A DNA stretch of 37,210 nt from Oscillospiraceae bacterium (GTDB taxonomy: Bacteria; Bacillota; Clostridia; Oscillospirales; Oscillospiraceae): assembly GCA_016292255.1 (NCBI GenBank), contig JAEEZZ010000101.1:1-37210 (forward strand), read 5' to 3'. Below, piece after piece: positions 1 through 10,405 of this stretch (position 1 is its first letter; every line of letters begins with the position of its first letter). The position numbers and the translations under genes are program-made. The notes beneath the pieces were generated by a model. It did not search any database and had not been told where the DNA came from. It saw nothing but the letters and a program-made list of their open reading frames with translations.

Positions 1-190
1 GCAAATCATTTTTTGAATTTGTCTTGACTACTCAAGAAATTACGTTGACTTTTTGCAACGTTCGTGGGCGATTATAAATCGCTCACTTTTGTTTGACATG
101 GTGTTTGTTCATGTTTCTCGTTGTTTAATTTTCAAGGTACAACCGCGCTGCGTTCCGGTGTTTCGCATCCCCTTCTCGCGAGCGCTTCAA
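1..190 (-). other. Probable rRNA operon leader (5' of 16S, transcribed leftward)
   Basis: Read on the minus strand, this stretch starts just after a strong promoter and contains a CTTGAAAATTAAACAACGAG-type sequence typical of clostridial pre-16S leaders. It also has several small hairpins: GCGATT/AATCGC at 68-82, CGTTG/CAACG at 43-60 and CTTGA/TCAAG at 23-36. No rRNA gene itself is inside the window; 16S would lie to the left of base 1. The leader could instead belong to another stable RNA transcript. The call rests on remembered leader similarity plus the promoter, so it is inference. Confidence 0.55.
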
Positions 191-191
191 T

Positions 192-258
192 ATAATAGCA
201 CGGGGCAGCAGAAAAGTCAAGGGTTTTTTTGGGTTTTTTCAGAGTTTTTTTGCTTTTC
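192..258 (-). promoter_or_regulatory. Strong SigA promoter with A-tract UP region, probable rrn promoter
   Basis: On the minus strand the -35 box TTGACT (215-220) and the -10 box TATTAT (192-197) are separated by exactly 17 bp. Directly upstream, four T runs on the plus strand (224-230, 234-239, 245-251, 254-257), which are A-tracts on the transcribed side, repeat at close to helical spacing. This resembles the curved UP elements of rRNA promoters. Confidence 0.75.
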
Positions 259-332
259 AATATGTAGTGCTTCCTCGGTCCGAAAAAGGCTAAATACGGA
301 GCTGTGGATGCTCTGTATTGTGAAATATGACT

Positions 333-376
333 GAAAAGCGCAGGTGGAAGGCATACGTTCTTCCCCTGCGCTTTTC
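333..376 (-). terminator. Rho-independent terminator of the atp operon
   Basis: An 11-bp stem is formed by AAAAGCGCAGG (334-344) and CCTGCGCTTTT (365-375). It lies about 70 bp past the atpC stop. The A and T runs at the two ends of the stem could let it act on both strands. Confidence 0.65.
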
Positions 377-391
377 TCGGCTCTTCTGTAT

Positions 392-420
392 CGGGCGGAC
401 AAGCAGTGCTTGTCCCTGCG
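392..420. repeat. Dispersed short palindromic repeat (GGACAAGCA type)
   Basis: A perfect 9-bp inverted repeat, GGACAAGCA and TGCTTGTCC with a one-base loop, is followed by CCTGCG. The same palindrome recurs at 32352-32378 between two unrelated genes, followed there by CCTACAG. It belongs to the palindrome plus CCCTAC family seen throughout this window. Confidence 0.7.
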
Positions 421-446
421 ACGATCTTTCGGTTTTTGTTTAGATG

Positions 447-2334
<1,888 letters not shown>

Positions 2335-2338
<4 letters not shown>

Positions 2339-3186
2339 TGCTCCGCGCCGGCCACGATCTCGGTGATCTCCTGGGTGATGGCACCCTGGCGCGCCCGGTT
2401 GTAACGCAGGCTCAGATCCGAGATCATTTCCTCCGCGTTTTTGGTGGCGGCGTCCATGGCGGTGCGGCGTGCCCCCTGCTCGGAGGTGACGGATTCACAG
2501 AGCGCGCCGTAGATCAAGCCGCCCAGATACTCGGGGATGATGGCGTCGAACACCGAAATGCTGTCGGGCTCATAGAGCGTGAGGCAGCCGGAATTCGTAT
2601 CGCCGGGGCGGGGATGGTAGGCCAGAGGAAGCAGATCCAGCACAGCCGGAGACTGGGAGAGCATAGAGACAAAGTTCGTGTAAACCACGCAGACCGCGTC
2701 GAACTCGCCGTCCAGGAATCCCTGGCTCAGCATCTTCGCCATGCTGAAGCAGTCGCCCACATGGACGTCAGAGGCCACGGCGTAAACGTCGGTCAGGATC
2801 TCCAGCTTCCTGGCGCGGAAGAATTCCAGGCACTTTTTGCCGATGGGCACCACGCAGACGTTGTTGCCCTCCATGCGGCTGTAGGCCAGCTTGAACACGT
2901 TGCTGTTATACCCGCCCGCCAGGCCGCGGTCGCCGCCGATGACCACGTAGCAGGTTTTTTTGACCTCGCGCTTGTTCAGAAAGGGGGAGGAAAAATCCTC
3001 AGTGTTGTTGGCGATGGTGTTGAGGGTATCGTAGAGGATCTCAAAATAGGGGCGGGAGCTGGCCACCCGTTCCTGGGCGCGGCGCAGCTTGGAGGCAGCG
3101 ACCATTTCCATGGCCTTGGTAATCTGTTTGGTGCTTTCCATGCTCTTGATCCGGAGCTTAATGTCCTTCATGGAAACGCCAGCCAT
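2335..3186 (-). CDS. atpG: F1Fo ATP synthase gamma subunit
   Basis: This is the central rotor shaft of F1, 283 residues, a normal length. The N-terminal helix carries the family signature IKSMESTKQITKAMEMVAAS at residues 13-32. The Rossmann-like middle includes VVIGGDRGLAGGYNSNVF. The C-terminal helix contains RRTAMDAATKNAEEMI and ends in TEIVAGAEQ. The stop codon falls at the edge of the repeat element in the gap to atpD. A GGAGG site lies shortly before the chosen ATG, between atpA and atpG. Confidence 0.97.
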
Positions 3187-3203
3187 GTGTCATGCCTCCT
3201 TCC

Positions 3204-4718
<1,515 letters not shown>

Positions 4719-4749
4719 GGTTTACCTCTTTCTTAGATGAATTCGTACG

Positions 4750-4777
4750 CAGCGGCCGGGGATGCGGCCGCCCTACG
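4750..4777. repeat. Palindromic repeat in the atpH-atpA gap
   Basis: GCGGCC and GGCCGC arms surround a short spacer, followed by CCTACGG. The shape and the CCTACGG end match the other palindromes of this window. In the atp mRNA it would form a GC-rich hairpin between atpH and atpA. Confidence 0.6.
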
Positions 4778-4781
4778 GAGG

Positions 4782-5321
4782 TCAGAGGACGGTTTCAGAA
4801 AGTGTTTTTTCGATCCCGGCCAGGCGGCTGCGGACGGTCCCGTCCAGCGCCTTCCCGTCGTATTCCAGGCGAATGCCGCCCAGAACACCGGGATCGATCC
4901 GATATTGGAGATCGACCTGCTTGCCGGTCAGCGCTTGCAGCCGGACGCGCAGCTTCTCCCGCAGCTCGTCCCGCAGGGGGACGGCTGTGATCGCCACCGC
5001 GTCCAGGATGCCGCGGTCGGCGTTCCGGCGGCGGCGATATTGGACGGTGCAATCCTTCAGCTCCCGGATGTGCCCCCGCTCGCAGAGCAGCTTCAAAAAG
5101 CTCAGCAGATAGGGATGCACCCGGCCGGAAAAAGCCTCGTCCAGCGCGCTGAGCCGCTCGGACTTCGGCAAATTCGGCGCACTCAACAGGCGGACGTAAT
5201 CGGGATTGCTTTCCAAAAGCTCTTTGATCTCCCGAAGCTGCCCGAAAAGCTGCTCATCCAGGCCCTCGTCCCGCGCCAGCTCATAGAGCGCGTCAGCGTA
5301 GTTTTTGGCGATCTGGGTCAT
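4782..5321 (-). CDS. atpH: F1Fo ATP synthase delta subunit
   Basis: This 179-residue delta subunit joins the top of F1 to the b-subunit stator. The N-terminus TQIAKNYADALYELARDEG is the typical helical start. The C-terminal part has the family pattern ending in GGIRLEYDGKALDGTVRSRL. Its start overlaps the atpF stop by 4 nt. Sequence conservation is lower than for alpha and beta, as usual for delta, but position and pattern make the call firm. Confidence 0.95.
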   Translation of the reverse strand: MTQIAKNYADALYELARDEGLDEQLFGQLREIKELLESNPDYVRLLSAPNLPKSERLSALDEAFSGRVHPYLLSFLKLLCERGHIRELKDCTVQYRRRRNADRGILDAVAITAVPLRDELREKLRVRLQALTGKQVDLQYRIDPGVLGGIRLEYDGKALDGTVRSRLAGIEKTLSETVL

Positions 5322-5824
5322 ACCTGATCTCCCATCTCGCGCAGGAAGCCCTCAACCAGGCGTTCCTGATCCGCGCTGTCCAGCTCCCGCTCAACGACCT
5401 TTCCGGCGATGTCCAGCGCGATCTTGGAGATGTCACCCTTGACCTCATTGAGCACCTTTTTCTTTTCCAGCGCGATATCCATCCCCGCCTTCTGGCGCAT
5501 GGCGTCGGCATCCTGGCGGGCCTGGCGGATGATCTCGTCGCTGCGGCGGTTGGCCTCCTGGGTCGCCTCGGCCACAATCTGGGCAGAGGTCTCCTTGGCC
5601 TCGGAGAGCTTCCGGGTATAGTCGTCACGCATGGTCTCGGCATCCTTCCGGGCCGCGTTGGCGCTGGCGTAGAGCTCGTCAATCTCCTTCTGCCTGTCGT
5701 CAATCATCTTGTTGACCGGCTTGAAGAGGAACTTTTTCAAAATGAGAAATGTGAGCACCATGTTCAGCAGTGTGAACAGGGCAGTCCAGGGATTAAAGCC
5801 AATGAAGTTCTCAAACCCTGACAT
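5318..5824 (-). CDS. atpF: F1Fo ATP synthase b subunit
   Basis: This 168-residue protein is the peripheral stalk. One N-terminal membrane helix (about residues 10-32, ALFTLLNMVLTFLILKKFLF) is followed by the KPVNKMIDDRQKEID motif and a long charged coiled coil rich in Ala, Glu, Lys and Arg. A GGGAGGG site lies 8 nt before the ATG. It overlaps atpH by 4 nt. Only one b-type gene is present, so a homodimeric stalk is expected. Confidence 0.96.
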   Translation of the reverse strand: MSGFENFIGFNPWTALFTLLNMVLTFLILKKFLFKPVNKMIDDRQKEIDELYASANAARKDAETMRDDYTRKLSEAKETSAQIVAEATQEANRRSDEIIRQARQDADAMRQKAGMDIALEKKKVLNEVKGDISKIALDIAGKVVERELDSADQERLVEGFLREMGDQV

Positions 5825-5866
5825 TGGAGAATCCCTCCCTTTCTTTGGTCTTGAACTTCAACGGTC

Positions 5867-6112
5867 TCAGAACACGAAGAGCAGAAGAAGCGCGATAACC
5901 AAGGAGTAGATACCGGTGGTCTCCGCGACGGCGCAGCCGACGAGCATATTGGTACGCAGGTTGCTGGTGGATTCCGGCTGACGGGCCATGCCCTCCAGTG
6001 CCTTGCCAACAGCATTGCCTTCGCCGATGGCGGGGCCGATGGCACCGATGCCCATGCAGAGGCCGGCGCCCAGGGCGCAGGCAGCCCTGACGATCGCTTC
6101 AGTAAGTTCCAT
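5867..6112 (-). CDS. atpE: F1Fo ATP synthase c subunit, two-carboxylate Na+-type motif
   Basis: This is the rotor-ring proteolipid, 81 residues, a hairpin of two membrane helices joined by the ARQPE loop (43-47). Helix 1 has GPAIGEG, placing Glu31 where Na+-type rings usually have Gln. Helix 2 has AETTGIYS with the ion-carrying Glu64, Thr65, Thr66 and Tyr69. The ETTGIYS pattern fits Na+ coordination. Two glutamates match the type described for the Fusobacterium nucleatum ring. An AGGAGG site precedes the ATG. Ion specificity is inferred, not shown. Confidence 0.96.
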   Translation of the reverse strand: MELTEAIVRAACALGAGLCMGIGAIGPAIGEGNAVGKALEGMARQPESTSNLRTNMLVGCAVAETTGIYSLVIALLLLFVF

Positions 6113-6153
6113 AACAAGATCCTCCTAAATGTTGTATGTGAGTAGGTTTCATC

Positions 6154-7248
6154 CTAATGGATTTCGCTGTTATTTTCCTGCGGCGCAGGACAGTTGCCGG
6201 AAATATAGATCATGGTGAGCAGGCTGAACACAAAGGCCTGGATCACGCCGGAGAAGACGTCGAAGTAGAGGGAAAGCACCGCAGGCAGGCCCAGGGTCAG
6301 GACCGGAACGTCCAGCGGGCCCTCGGAGACGAAGCAGATCACCGCAAAGCCCACCGAGGCCAGCACGATGCCCAGCACGGTATTGCCCTTGTTCTTGCGG
6401 CCGATCAGCAGGACGATGCCGACCAGCAGCAGCGCCAGCGCTGCAAACCAGACCAGGCCGCAGACGAGGCCGTTCATTTGCGGGTAGGCTCTGCCGGTGA
6501 GGCTCCAAAGCCAATCCAGCAGCCGCAGGCTCGCCAGCGCCGTGCAGACGATGCCCACCACCAGGGGCAGCTTCTTCCGCTTGCCGCCGTCCTTGGGCCG
6601 GGACAGAAAGAGCAGGCCGACGCCCACCGCCAGCAGCACCAGCGGAACCGCCACAGAGCTGGAGGCGATCAGCCGCAGGATCCCGGCGGAGGCCCCGGAC
6701 AGGGCCCAATAGATCAAAGCCGTGATGACGCTGCCGCCGGCGATGTTGCCGAAGTGACGGAAGGCCAGGGATACGGGCTGGGCGATCTCGGAGACGATAT
6801 TCATGGGGGTCATAACGGCGATGGGCTCGGTGAAGCCCTTGAGCCAGCCCAGGAAGCCGTTGTTCTTGATGGATTCATACCAGCAGATAAAGCTGACCAG
6901 CACAGCCCAGGTCATGGTGGTGCTGATGTCCGCGGTGGAGGAGCGGAGGATGCCGGTCATGCCGAGGAGCGTCCCCAGCAGAGAGGAGAAAAACACCGTT
7001 GCGATAAAGGGCGTCCAGTAGGCGTTATGATCGCCCATGGCTTCCTTGACCATGCCGGTGATGACCGTGACGGCTTTCTCCGTCAGCACCTGACGCTTGC
7101 CGGGCCGCTTGGTGAGGTTCCGGCCCAGCAGCACGCCGGTCACGCAGAGGATGACCGTCACCAGGAAGGAGGTCACAAGGGTCTGGGTGATGGGGATCCC
7201 GCCGAAGATCGGAATGGTAAAGTATATTTTTGGCCCGTTGATCGTCAT
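6154..7248 (-). CDS. atpB: F1Fo ATP synthase a subunit with a large internal insertion
   Basis: This is the stator membrane subunit that carries ions to the c ring. It has 364 residues where about 220-250 is usual. The conserved core is clear: TPFIATVFFSSLLGTLLGM (79-97), the essential-arginine helix LAFRHFGNIAGG with Arg164, and the last hairpin helix LPAVLSLYFDVFSGVIQAF (321-339). Between these last two, about residues 195-312 are extra. This part is hydrophobic with about four likely membrane helices (near 195-216, 227-249, 258-282, 290-308) and basic loops KDGGKRKK and GRKNKGN. No frameshift or stop interrupts it. Confidence 0.93.
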   Translation of the reverse strand: MTINGPKIYFTIPIFGGIPITQTLVTSFLVTVILCVTGVLLGRNLTKRPGKRQVLTEKAVTVITGMVKEAMGDHNAYWTPFIATVFFSSLLGTLLGMTGILRSSTADISTTMTWAVLVSFICWYESIKNNGFLGWLKGFTEPIAVMTPMNIVSEIAQPVSLAFRHFGNIAGGSVITALIYWALSGASAGILRLIASSSVAVPLVLLAVGVGLLFLSRPKDGGKRKKLPLVVGIVCTALASLRLLDWLWSLTGRAYPQMNGLVCGLVWFAALALLLVGIVLLIGRKNKGNTVLGIVLASVGFAVICFVSEGPLDVPVLTLGLPAVLSLYFDVFSGVIQAFVFSLLTMIYISGNCPAPQENNSEIH

Positions 7249-7252
7249 AGAA

Positions 7253-7657
7253 TCAGCCGTCCTTTCTTCTGAAGAATTCGCCCACGAAAATCAGCACCCG
7301 GAACAGGAGCAGGGGGATCACCATGGCGACCACGTTGCAGAGCCCGCTTTTGGCCCCCACCACCAGGATCGCGATCATCAGCAAAAACCGCCCTGCCATG
7401 GAGAGGCTGACAATGCGCCTGCCCCGGGCAGGGTCGCCGGCCTCGGCCCTGGCTGCCGCGGCGTAGACCCCCACGGCCATCAGGAAGTAGTTCAGAACCG
7501 CCGTGACCGCGCCGATCGCGCCGCCCAGCAGGACCTTGGAGTCCAGCTTGCCCAGCAGGGCAAAGGCTCCGTAGAGCAGCCCCAGGCAGATCAACTCCCC
7601 CAGGGCAAAGATCAGCAGCTCCCGGAGGGTTTGTTGTTTGTCGTTCATATCATTCAT
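7253..7657 (-). CDS. atpI: ATP synthase subunit I-like membrane protein
   Basis: This 134-residue membrane protein has about four hydrophobic segments (near 12-35, 40-65, 88-102 and 108-127) and lies 4 nt upstream of atpB. Position and topology match the AtpI family (ATP synthase I chain), whose members assist c-ring assembly or carry Mg2+/Ca2+ in Na+-type operons. The sequence is not highly conserved, so the symbol rests mostly on context and membrane pattern. Confidence 0.7.
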   Translation of the reverse strand: MNDMNDKQQTLRELLIFALGELICLGLLYGAFALLGKLDSKVLLGGAIGAVTAVLNYFLMAVGVYAAAARAEAGDPARGRRIVSLSMAGRFLLMIAILVVGAKSGLCNVVAMVIPLLLFRVLIFVGEFFRRKDG

Positions 7658-7662
7658 CGGTA

Positions 7663-7926
7663 TCAGTCATGACGATTGAAGCCCTTGGGGGGCTTTTCTT
7701 CGTCCTGTTTCAGCATCAGGTTCAGCGTTTTGAAGCTGTTGTAGAGCCCTCCGGCAGCGCCCAGCACGCCCAGGAGGATCCCCACGGCGACCGTCCAGCC
7801 GCCCCAGCCTCTGCTGTTGTGCAGCCACACGCCCAGGAGGATAAAGCCCGCCAGCGGGACTGCCACAGACAGGCCCAGTTGGGTCAGCCAGACGAGGTAG
7901 CGCAGAGCCTTTACATATCCGCCCAT
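7663..7926 (-). CDS. AtpZ/AtpI-family small membrane protein
   Basis: This 87-residue protein has two membrane helices (about 11-35 and 41-62) and the patterns LTQLGLSVAVPLAGFILLG and GGLYNSFKTL, typical of the AtpZ/AtpI family that opens many F-ATPase operons. The start at 7926 is chosen because GGGAGG lies 6 nt upstream. The longer frame from 7962 has no good ribosome site. It is the first gene of the atp operon, about 50 nt downstream of the promoter. Confidence 0.75.
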   Translation of the reverse strand: MGGYVKALRYLVWLTQLGLSVAVPLAGFILLGVWLHNSRGWGGWTVAVGILLGVLGAAGGLYNSFKTLNLMLKQDEEKPPKGFNRHD

Positions 7927-7979
7927 GGCAGCCTCCCATCCAACGATCCAACTTCTCCCCATCGTAACCTATCTTGGGT

Positions 7980-8008
7980 ATTATACCGTTTTCAGACACA
8001 AAATGCAA
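7980..8008 (-). promoter_or_regulatory. atp operon promoter
   Basis: On the minus strand TTGCAT (8003-8008) and a perfect TATAAT (7980-7985) are separated by 17 bp. The predicted transcript starts near 7973, giving a leader of about 47 nt before the first gene. No other consensus promoter was seen inside the operon. Confidence 0.8.
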
Positions 8009-8077
8009 GGGGGAAATACGGAAATGAACTGTTTTTTTCAAATCCCTCTGTCCGCCTTTCCGGCGGTCAAAGAGTTA

Positions 8078-8119
8078 GCGGCAGCGTATTCCCACCGCAG
8101 GGTGAGAATGCGCTGCCGC
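8078..8119 (-). terminator. Inverted repeat downstream of the CPBP gene, possible terminator
   Basis: Nine-base arms GCGGCAGCG (8078-8086) and CGCTGCCGC (8111-8119), extended by ATTC/GAAT, lie between the CPBP protease stop and the atp promoter. No strong T run follows, so it may be a weak terminator or one of the palindromic repeats. Apart from this and the atp promoter, nothing else was seen in 7963-8153. Confidence 0.4.
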
Positions 8120-8153
8120 GCTGATTTTCTGTTTCAGAGAAAGGGACGCTCCC

Positions 8154-8918
8154 TCACGAGCGATCCCGGCCGGACGAGAGGCCCTGTTCCCTGTCTGTCC
8201 GGTTGACGGCCGGCGTCTCCACCCGCTTCGCCAGATAGAAGCAGTATGCCGCCGCAACGACGACGACCAGGGCGTGCAGGATCAAATCCAAGGTCTGAGA
8301 GCCTTCATCCGCCGCGAACACGGAGGTCACGTCAACCAGGCTGTGGGCCAGGATGCAGGGCAGCAGACTCCCGCCCTTGTAAAACGCGAAGGTGAAGATA
8401 AACCCGACGGCAGCCGCAAAGACCACCTGGTAAAGGGTCTCGGTCAGATCCTGTCCGGTAAACAGGTTCACAATATGGCCGAGCCCGAAGGCGACGGAAG
8501 CGACAATGATCGCCGCTTTGACGTTTCCGTCCTTCAGCATGGCCTTGAAGAGGAAGCCCCGGAAGATCATCTCCTCCGCAAATCCCACCAAGGCCATGGA
8601 TACGGCTGCGTAGATCACGCCGGGCACGGGGCAGTCCTGCCGGAAGCCGCTCAGCAGATTCAGACAGGAGATGAACCACAGGGGAAGGAACCACAGCATG
8701 GCCTTGCTGTTCTTCGCCCAGCCGGTCAGACCGTACTTCTCCGCGAGGCCGTTTTTGAGGACAAACAGGAGCATCGCCCCGGAGATCACGATCAAGCCCA
8801 GCATAGGCCACAGGGATTCCAGCCCGAAATTGTTTTTCAAGGTCCCCATGCCCACGATATAGATCACGATCCACAGGATCGCAAAGCTGATCTCGTTTTT
8901 TTCGTACAGTTTTTTCAT
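8154..8918 (-). CDS. CPBP family intramembrane metalloprotease
   Basis: This 254-residue multi-pass membrane protein belongs to the CPBP (CAAX/Abi, Rce1-type) protease family. The motifs are in order: EEMIFRGFL with paired glutamates at 115-116, FGLGH with His148, and LAHSLVD with His192. Bacterial members act in peptide maturation, bacteriocin self-immunity or signalling; the substrate here is unknown. Its start overlaps the stop of the TetR gene by 4 nt, so the two are co-expressed and the regulator probably controls it. No bacteriocin precursor gene is visible nearby. Confidence 0.88.
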   Translation of the reverse strand: MKKLYEKNEISFAILWIVIYIVGMGTLKNNFGLESLWPMLGLIVISGAMLLFVLKNGLAEKYGLTGWAKNSKAMLWFLPLWFISCLNLLSGFRQDCPVPGVIYAAVSMALVGFAEEMIFRGFLFKAMLKDGNVKAAIIVASVAFGLGHIVNLFTGQDLTETLYQVVFAAAVGFIFTFAFYKGGSLLPCILAHSLVDVTSVFAADEGSQTLDLILHALVVVVAAAYCFYLAKRVETPAVNRTDREQGLSSGRDRS

Positions 8919-9490
8919 GCTTGCTCTCCTCCCTGTGTGGCTGCCAGAACGGCGCCGTTCCAGGCCCGTTCCAGGTGCTTCGCCACTGTTTTTTCGTTAT
9001 ATTCCAGACCGTTGTTGGCAATGATGCTGGCATAGCCGTGGGCAAACATCGCCACAGTCAGAAATATCTCCTTGGTTTTTTCCATGCTCAATCCGGTCCC
9101 CTCCTGCATGGCGGCGAGCACCGGGATCAGTTCTTCGGAATCGACCATTTCCAGCAGGCTGTTCTCCTCCGCGTAGCCGGATTGGAACAGGAAGCGAAAC
9201 AGCTGCGGTTCCGCAACGGCGAAGCGGATGTAGTTCAGGCCGATGCCGAGGATCGGATCCTGCTCCGGCGGGATCGTCATCATGTACGCCGAATGCAGCT
9301 GATCGACCTTTGCGTAAACGGCCCGTTTCATGGCGTCAATGGTGGAAAAATGATACATGACCGGCTGCGTGGAGCAGTGCAGCTGTGCAGAGACCGTCCT
9401 GGCGTTGATGCTCTCGTATCCGCTTTGCTTTGCGACCTCAATGGCCGCTTGAATGATCCTGTCCTTGGTGATCCTTGTTTTCGGCGGCAT
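8915..9490 (-). CDS. TetR/AcrR family transcriptional regulator
   Basis: This 191-residue regulator has an N-terminal helix-turn-helix (about residues 7-52, TKDRIIQAAIEVAKQSGYES followed by VMYHFSTIDAMKRAVY) and a variable helical ligand domain. The ATG at 9490 is chosen because AAGGGG lies 7 nt upstream; an ATG two codons earlier is too close to that site. It forms an operon with the CPBP protease. An imperfect palindrome just upstream is a candidate autoregulatory operator. Confidence 0.88.
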   Translation of the reverse strand: MPPKTRITKDRIIQAAIEVAKQSGYESINARTVSAQLHCSTQPVMYHFSTIDAMKRAVYAKVDQLHSAYMMTIPPEQDPILGIGLNYIRFAVAEPQLFRFLFQSGYAEENSLLEMVDSEELIPVLAAMQEGTGLSMEKTKEIFLTVAMFAHGYASIIANNGLEYNEKTVAKHLERAWNGAVLAATQGGEQA

Positions 9491-9503
9491 ACCCATTCCC
9501 CTT

Positions 9504-9532
9504 AGTATAATTGTTGTTATGTAACGATAATT
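9504..9532 (-). promoter_or_regulatory. TetR gene -10 box and candidate operator palindrome
   Basis: The 24-bp segment 9509-9532 is an imperfect palindrome (9 of 12 positions match between half-sites, consensus AATTRTYGTTAY). It sits directly against a TATACT -10 box (9504-9509, minus strand). A TetR repressor bound here would block its own promoter. No convincing -35 box is seen. Confidence 0.45.
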
Positions 9533-9577
9533 ATATTACACGTTTTTGCCGGATTTGTCAAGCCCTTTTTCCGGCTG

Positions 9578-9615
9578 AAAAAAGAGGGAGGCCGCTTCCT
9601 TGCGAAGCGCCTCCC
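9578..9615 (-). terminator. Rho-independent terminator after the VWA gene
   Basis: On the minus strand a stem of GGGAGGCGCTTC (9604-9615) with GAAGCGGCCTCCC (9586-9598) is followed by a T-rich tail (A run at 9578-9583 on the plus strand). It lies 27 bp past the VWA gene stop. Confidence 0.85.
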
Positions 9616-9641
9616 TTCGGCTGCAGCCGTTATCCTGTGGG

Positions 9642-10292
9642 TTATCTGGACGCGTAGTCCTCCGCGATCTCCTCCGACCACTTGGCGGACATCGGCACAT
9701 TGGCCCGGAGACTGCCCAGCGCCTTGCCGACGCACTCGTAGACGACCCGCGTCCCCTTCTTGTCCGCATGGTAGTTGACGGCCCGATCCTCGGCGATGCC
9801 GAAGCGGCTGGCGGTCTCCACCGCGTCGATGTTCGCGCCGATGAAGAGGAATTCCCAGCCCTTTTCCTCCTGCATCCGCTTGATCGTTTTGCGTACCTGC
9901 CCCGCGCTGAATTTGCGGCTGGCGTTCTCCATGCCGTCGGTGGTGATGACGAAAACGGTGTGGGCGGGGACGTCCTCAGCCCGGGCGTACTTGTGGATGT
10001 TGGCGATGTGGTGGATGGCCTCGCCGATGGCGTCGATCAGCGCCGTGCAGCCGCCCACGGTGTAATCGTCCTCCGTCATGGGGCGGATCTCCTCCAGGCG
10101 GACGCGGTCATGGATGACCTTGGATTCGTTGGCAAACAGCACCGTGGAGACCCAGCACTGCCCGTCCTGCTTTTTCTGCTTTTCGATCATGGCGTTGAAG
10201 CCGCCGACGGTGTCGCTCTCCAGCCCCGCCATGGAGCCGCTGCGATCCAGGATGAAGACCAGCTCTGTGATGTTGTTCATTTCGTTTTTCAT
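9642..10292 (-). CDS. VWA-domain (von Willebrand factor A) protein
   Basis: This 216-residue cytoplasmic protein is essentially a single VWA domain. The MIDAS metal site is visible: DRSGSMAG near the N-terminus (about residues 15-22), GGCTALIDAI, and VITTDGMENA. Such proteins bind partners through a metal ion; the stand-alone form is often linked to tellurium or stress-type loci, but no such genes are next to it. The start at 10292 is preferred because GGAGGG lies 7 nt upstream. The longer frame from 10307 begins inside that ribosome site. Confidence 0.85.
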   Translation of the reverse strand: MKNEMNNITELVFILDRSGSMAGLESDTVGGFNAMIEKQKKQDGQCWVSTVLFANESKVIHDRVRLEEIRPMTEDDYTVGGCTALIDAIGEAIHHIANIHKYARAEDVPAHTVFVITTDGMENASRKFSAGQVRKTIKRMQEEKGWEFLFIGANIDAVETASRFGIAEDRAVNYHADKKGTRVVYECVGKALGSLRANVPMSAKWSEEIAEDYASR

Positions 10293-10405
10293 TGTGATTC
10301 CCTCCATGTGTTTTTGTTCGGTTCGTTGTTCTCTTGCTTACGATCCCATTAAAACACACGGCGCGCCTTAATTGGTCGCCTGGGAAGCGACATTTCACAG
10401 CTTTT

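Noticed and set aside
53-334. 93-codon open frame in the leader region
   Set aside because: It runs against the probable rRNA promoter and leader, has no ribosome site and contains poly-Phe from the T-tracts.
8154-9490. Bacteriocin immunity locus around the CPBP protease
   Set aside because: No precursor peptide with a double-glycine leader and no ABC exporter was seen nearby; the neighbour is only a TetR regulator.
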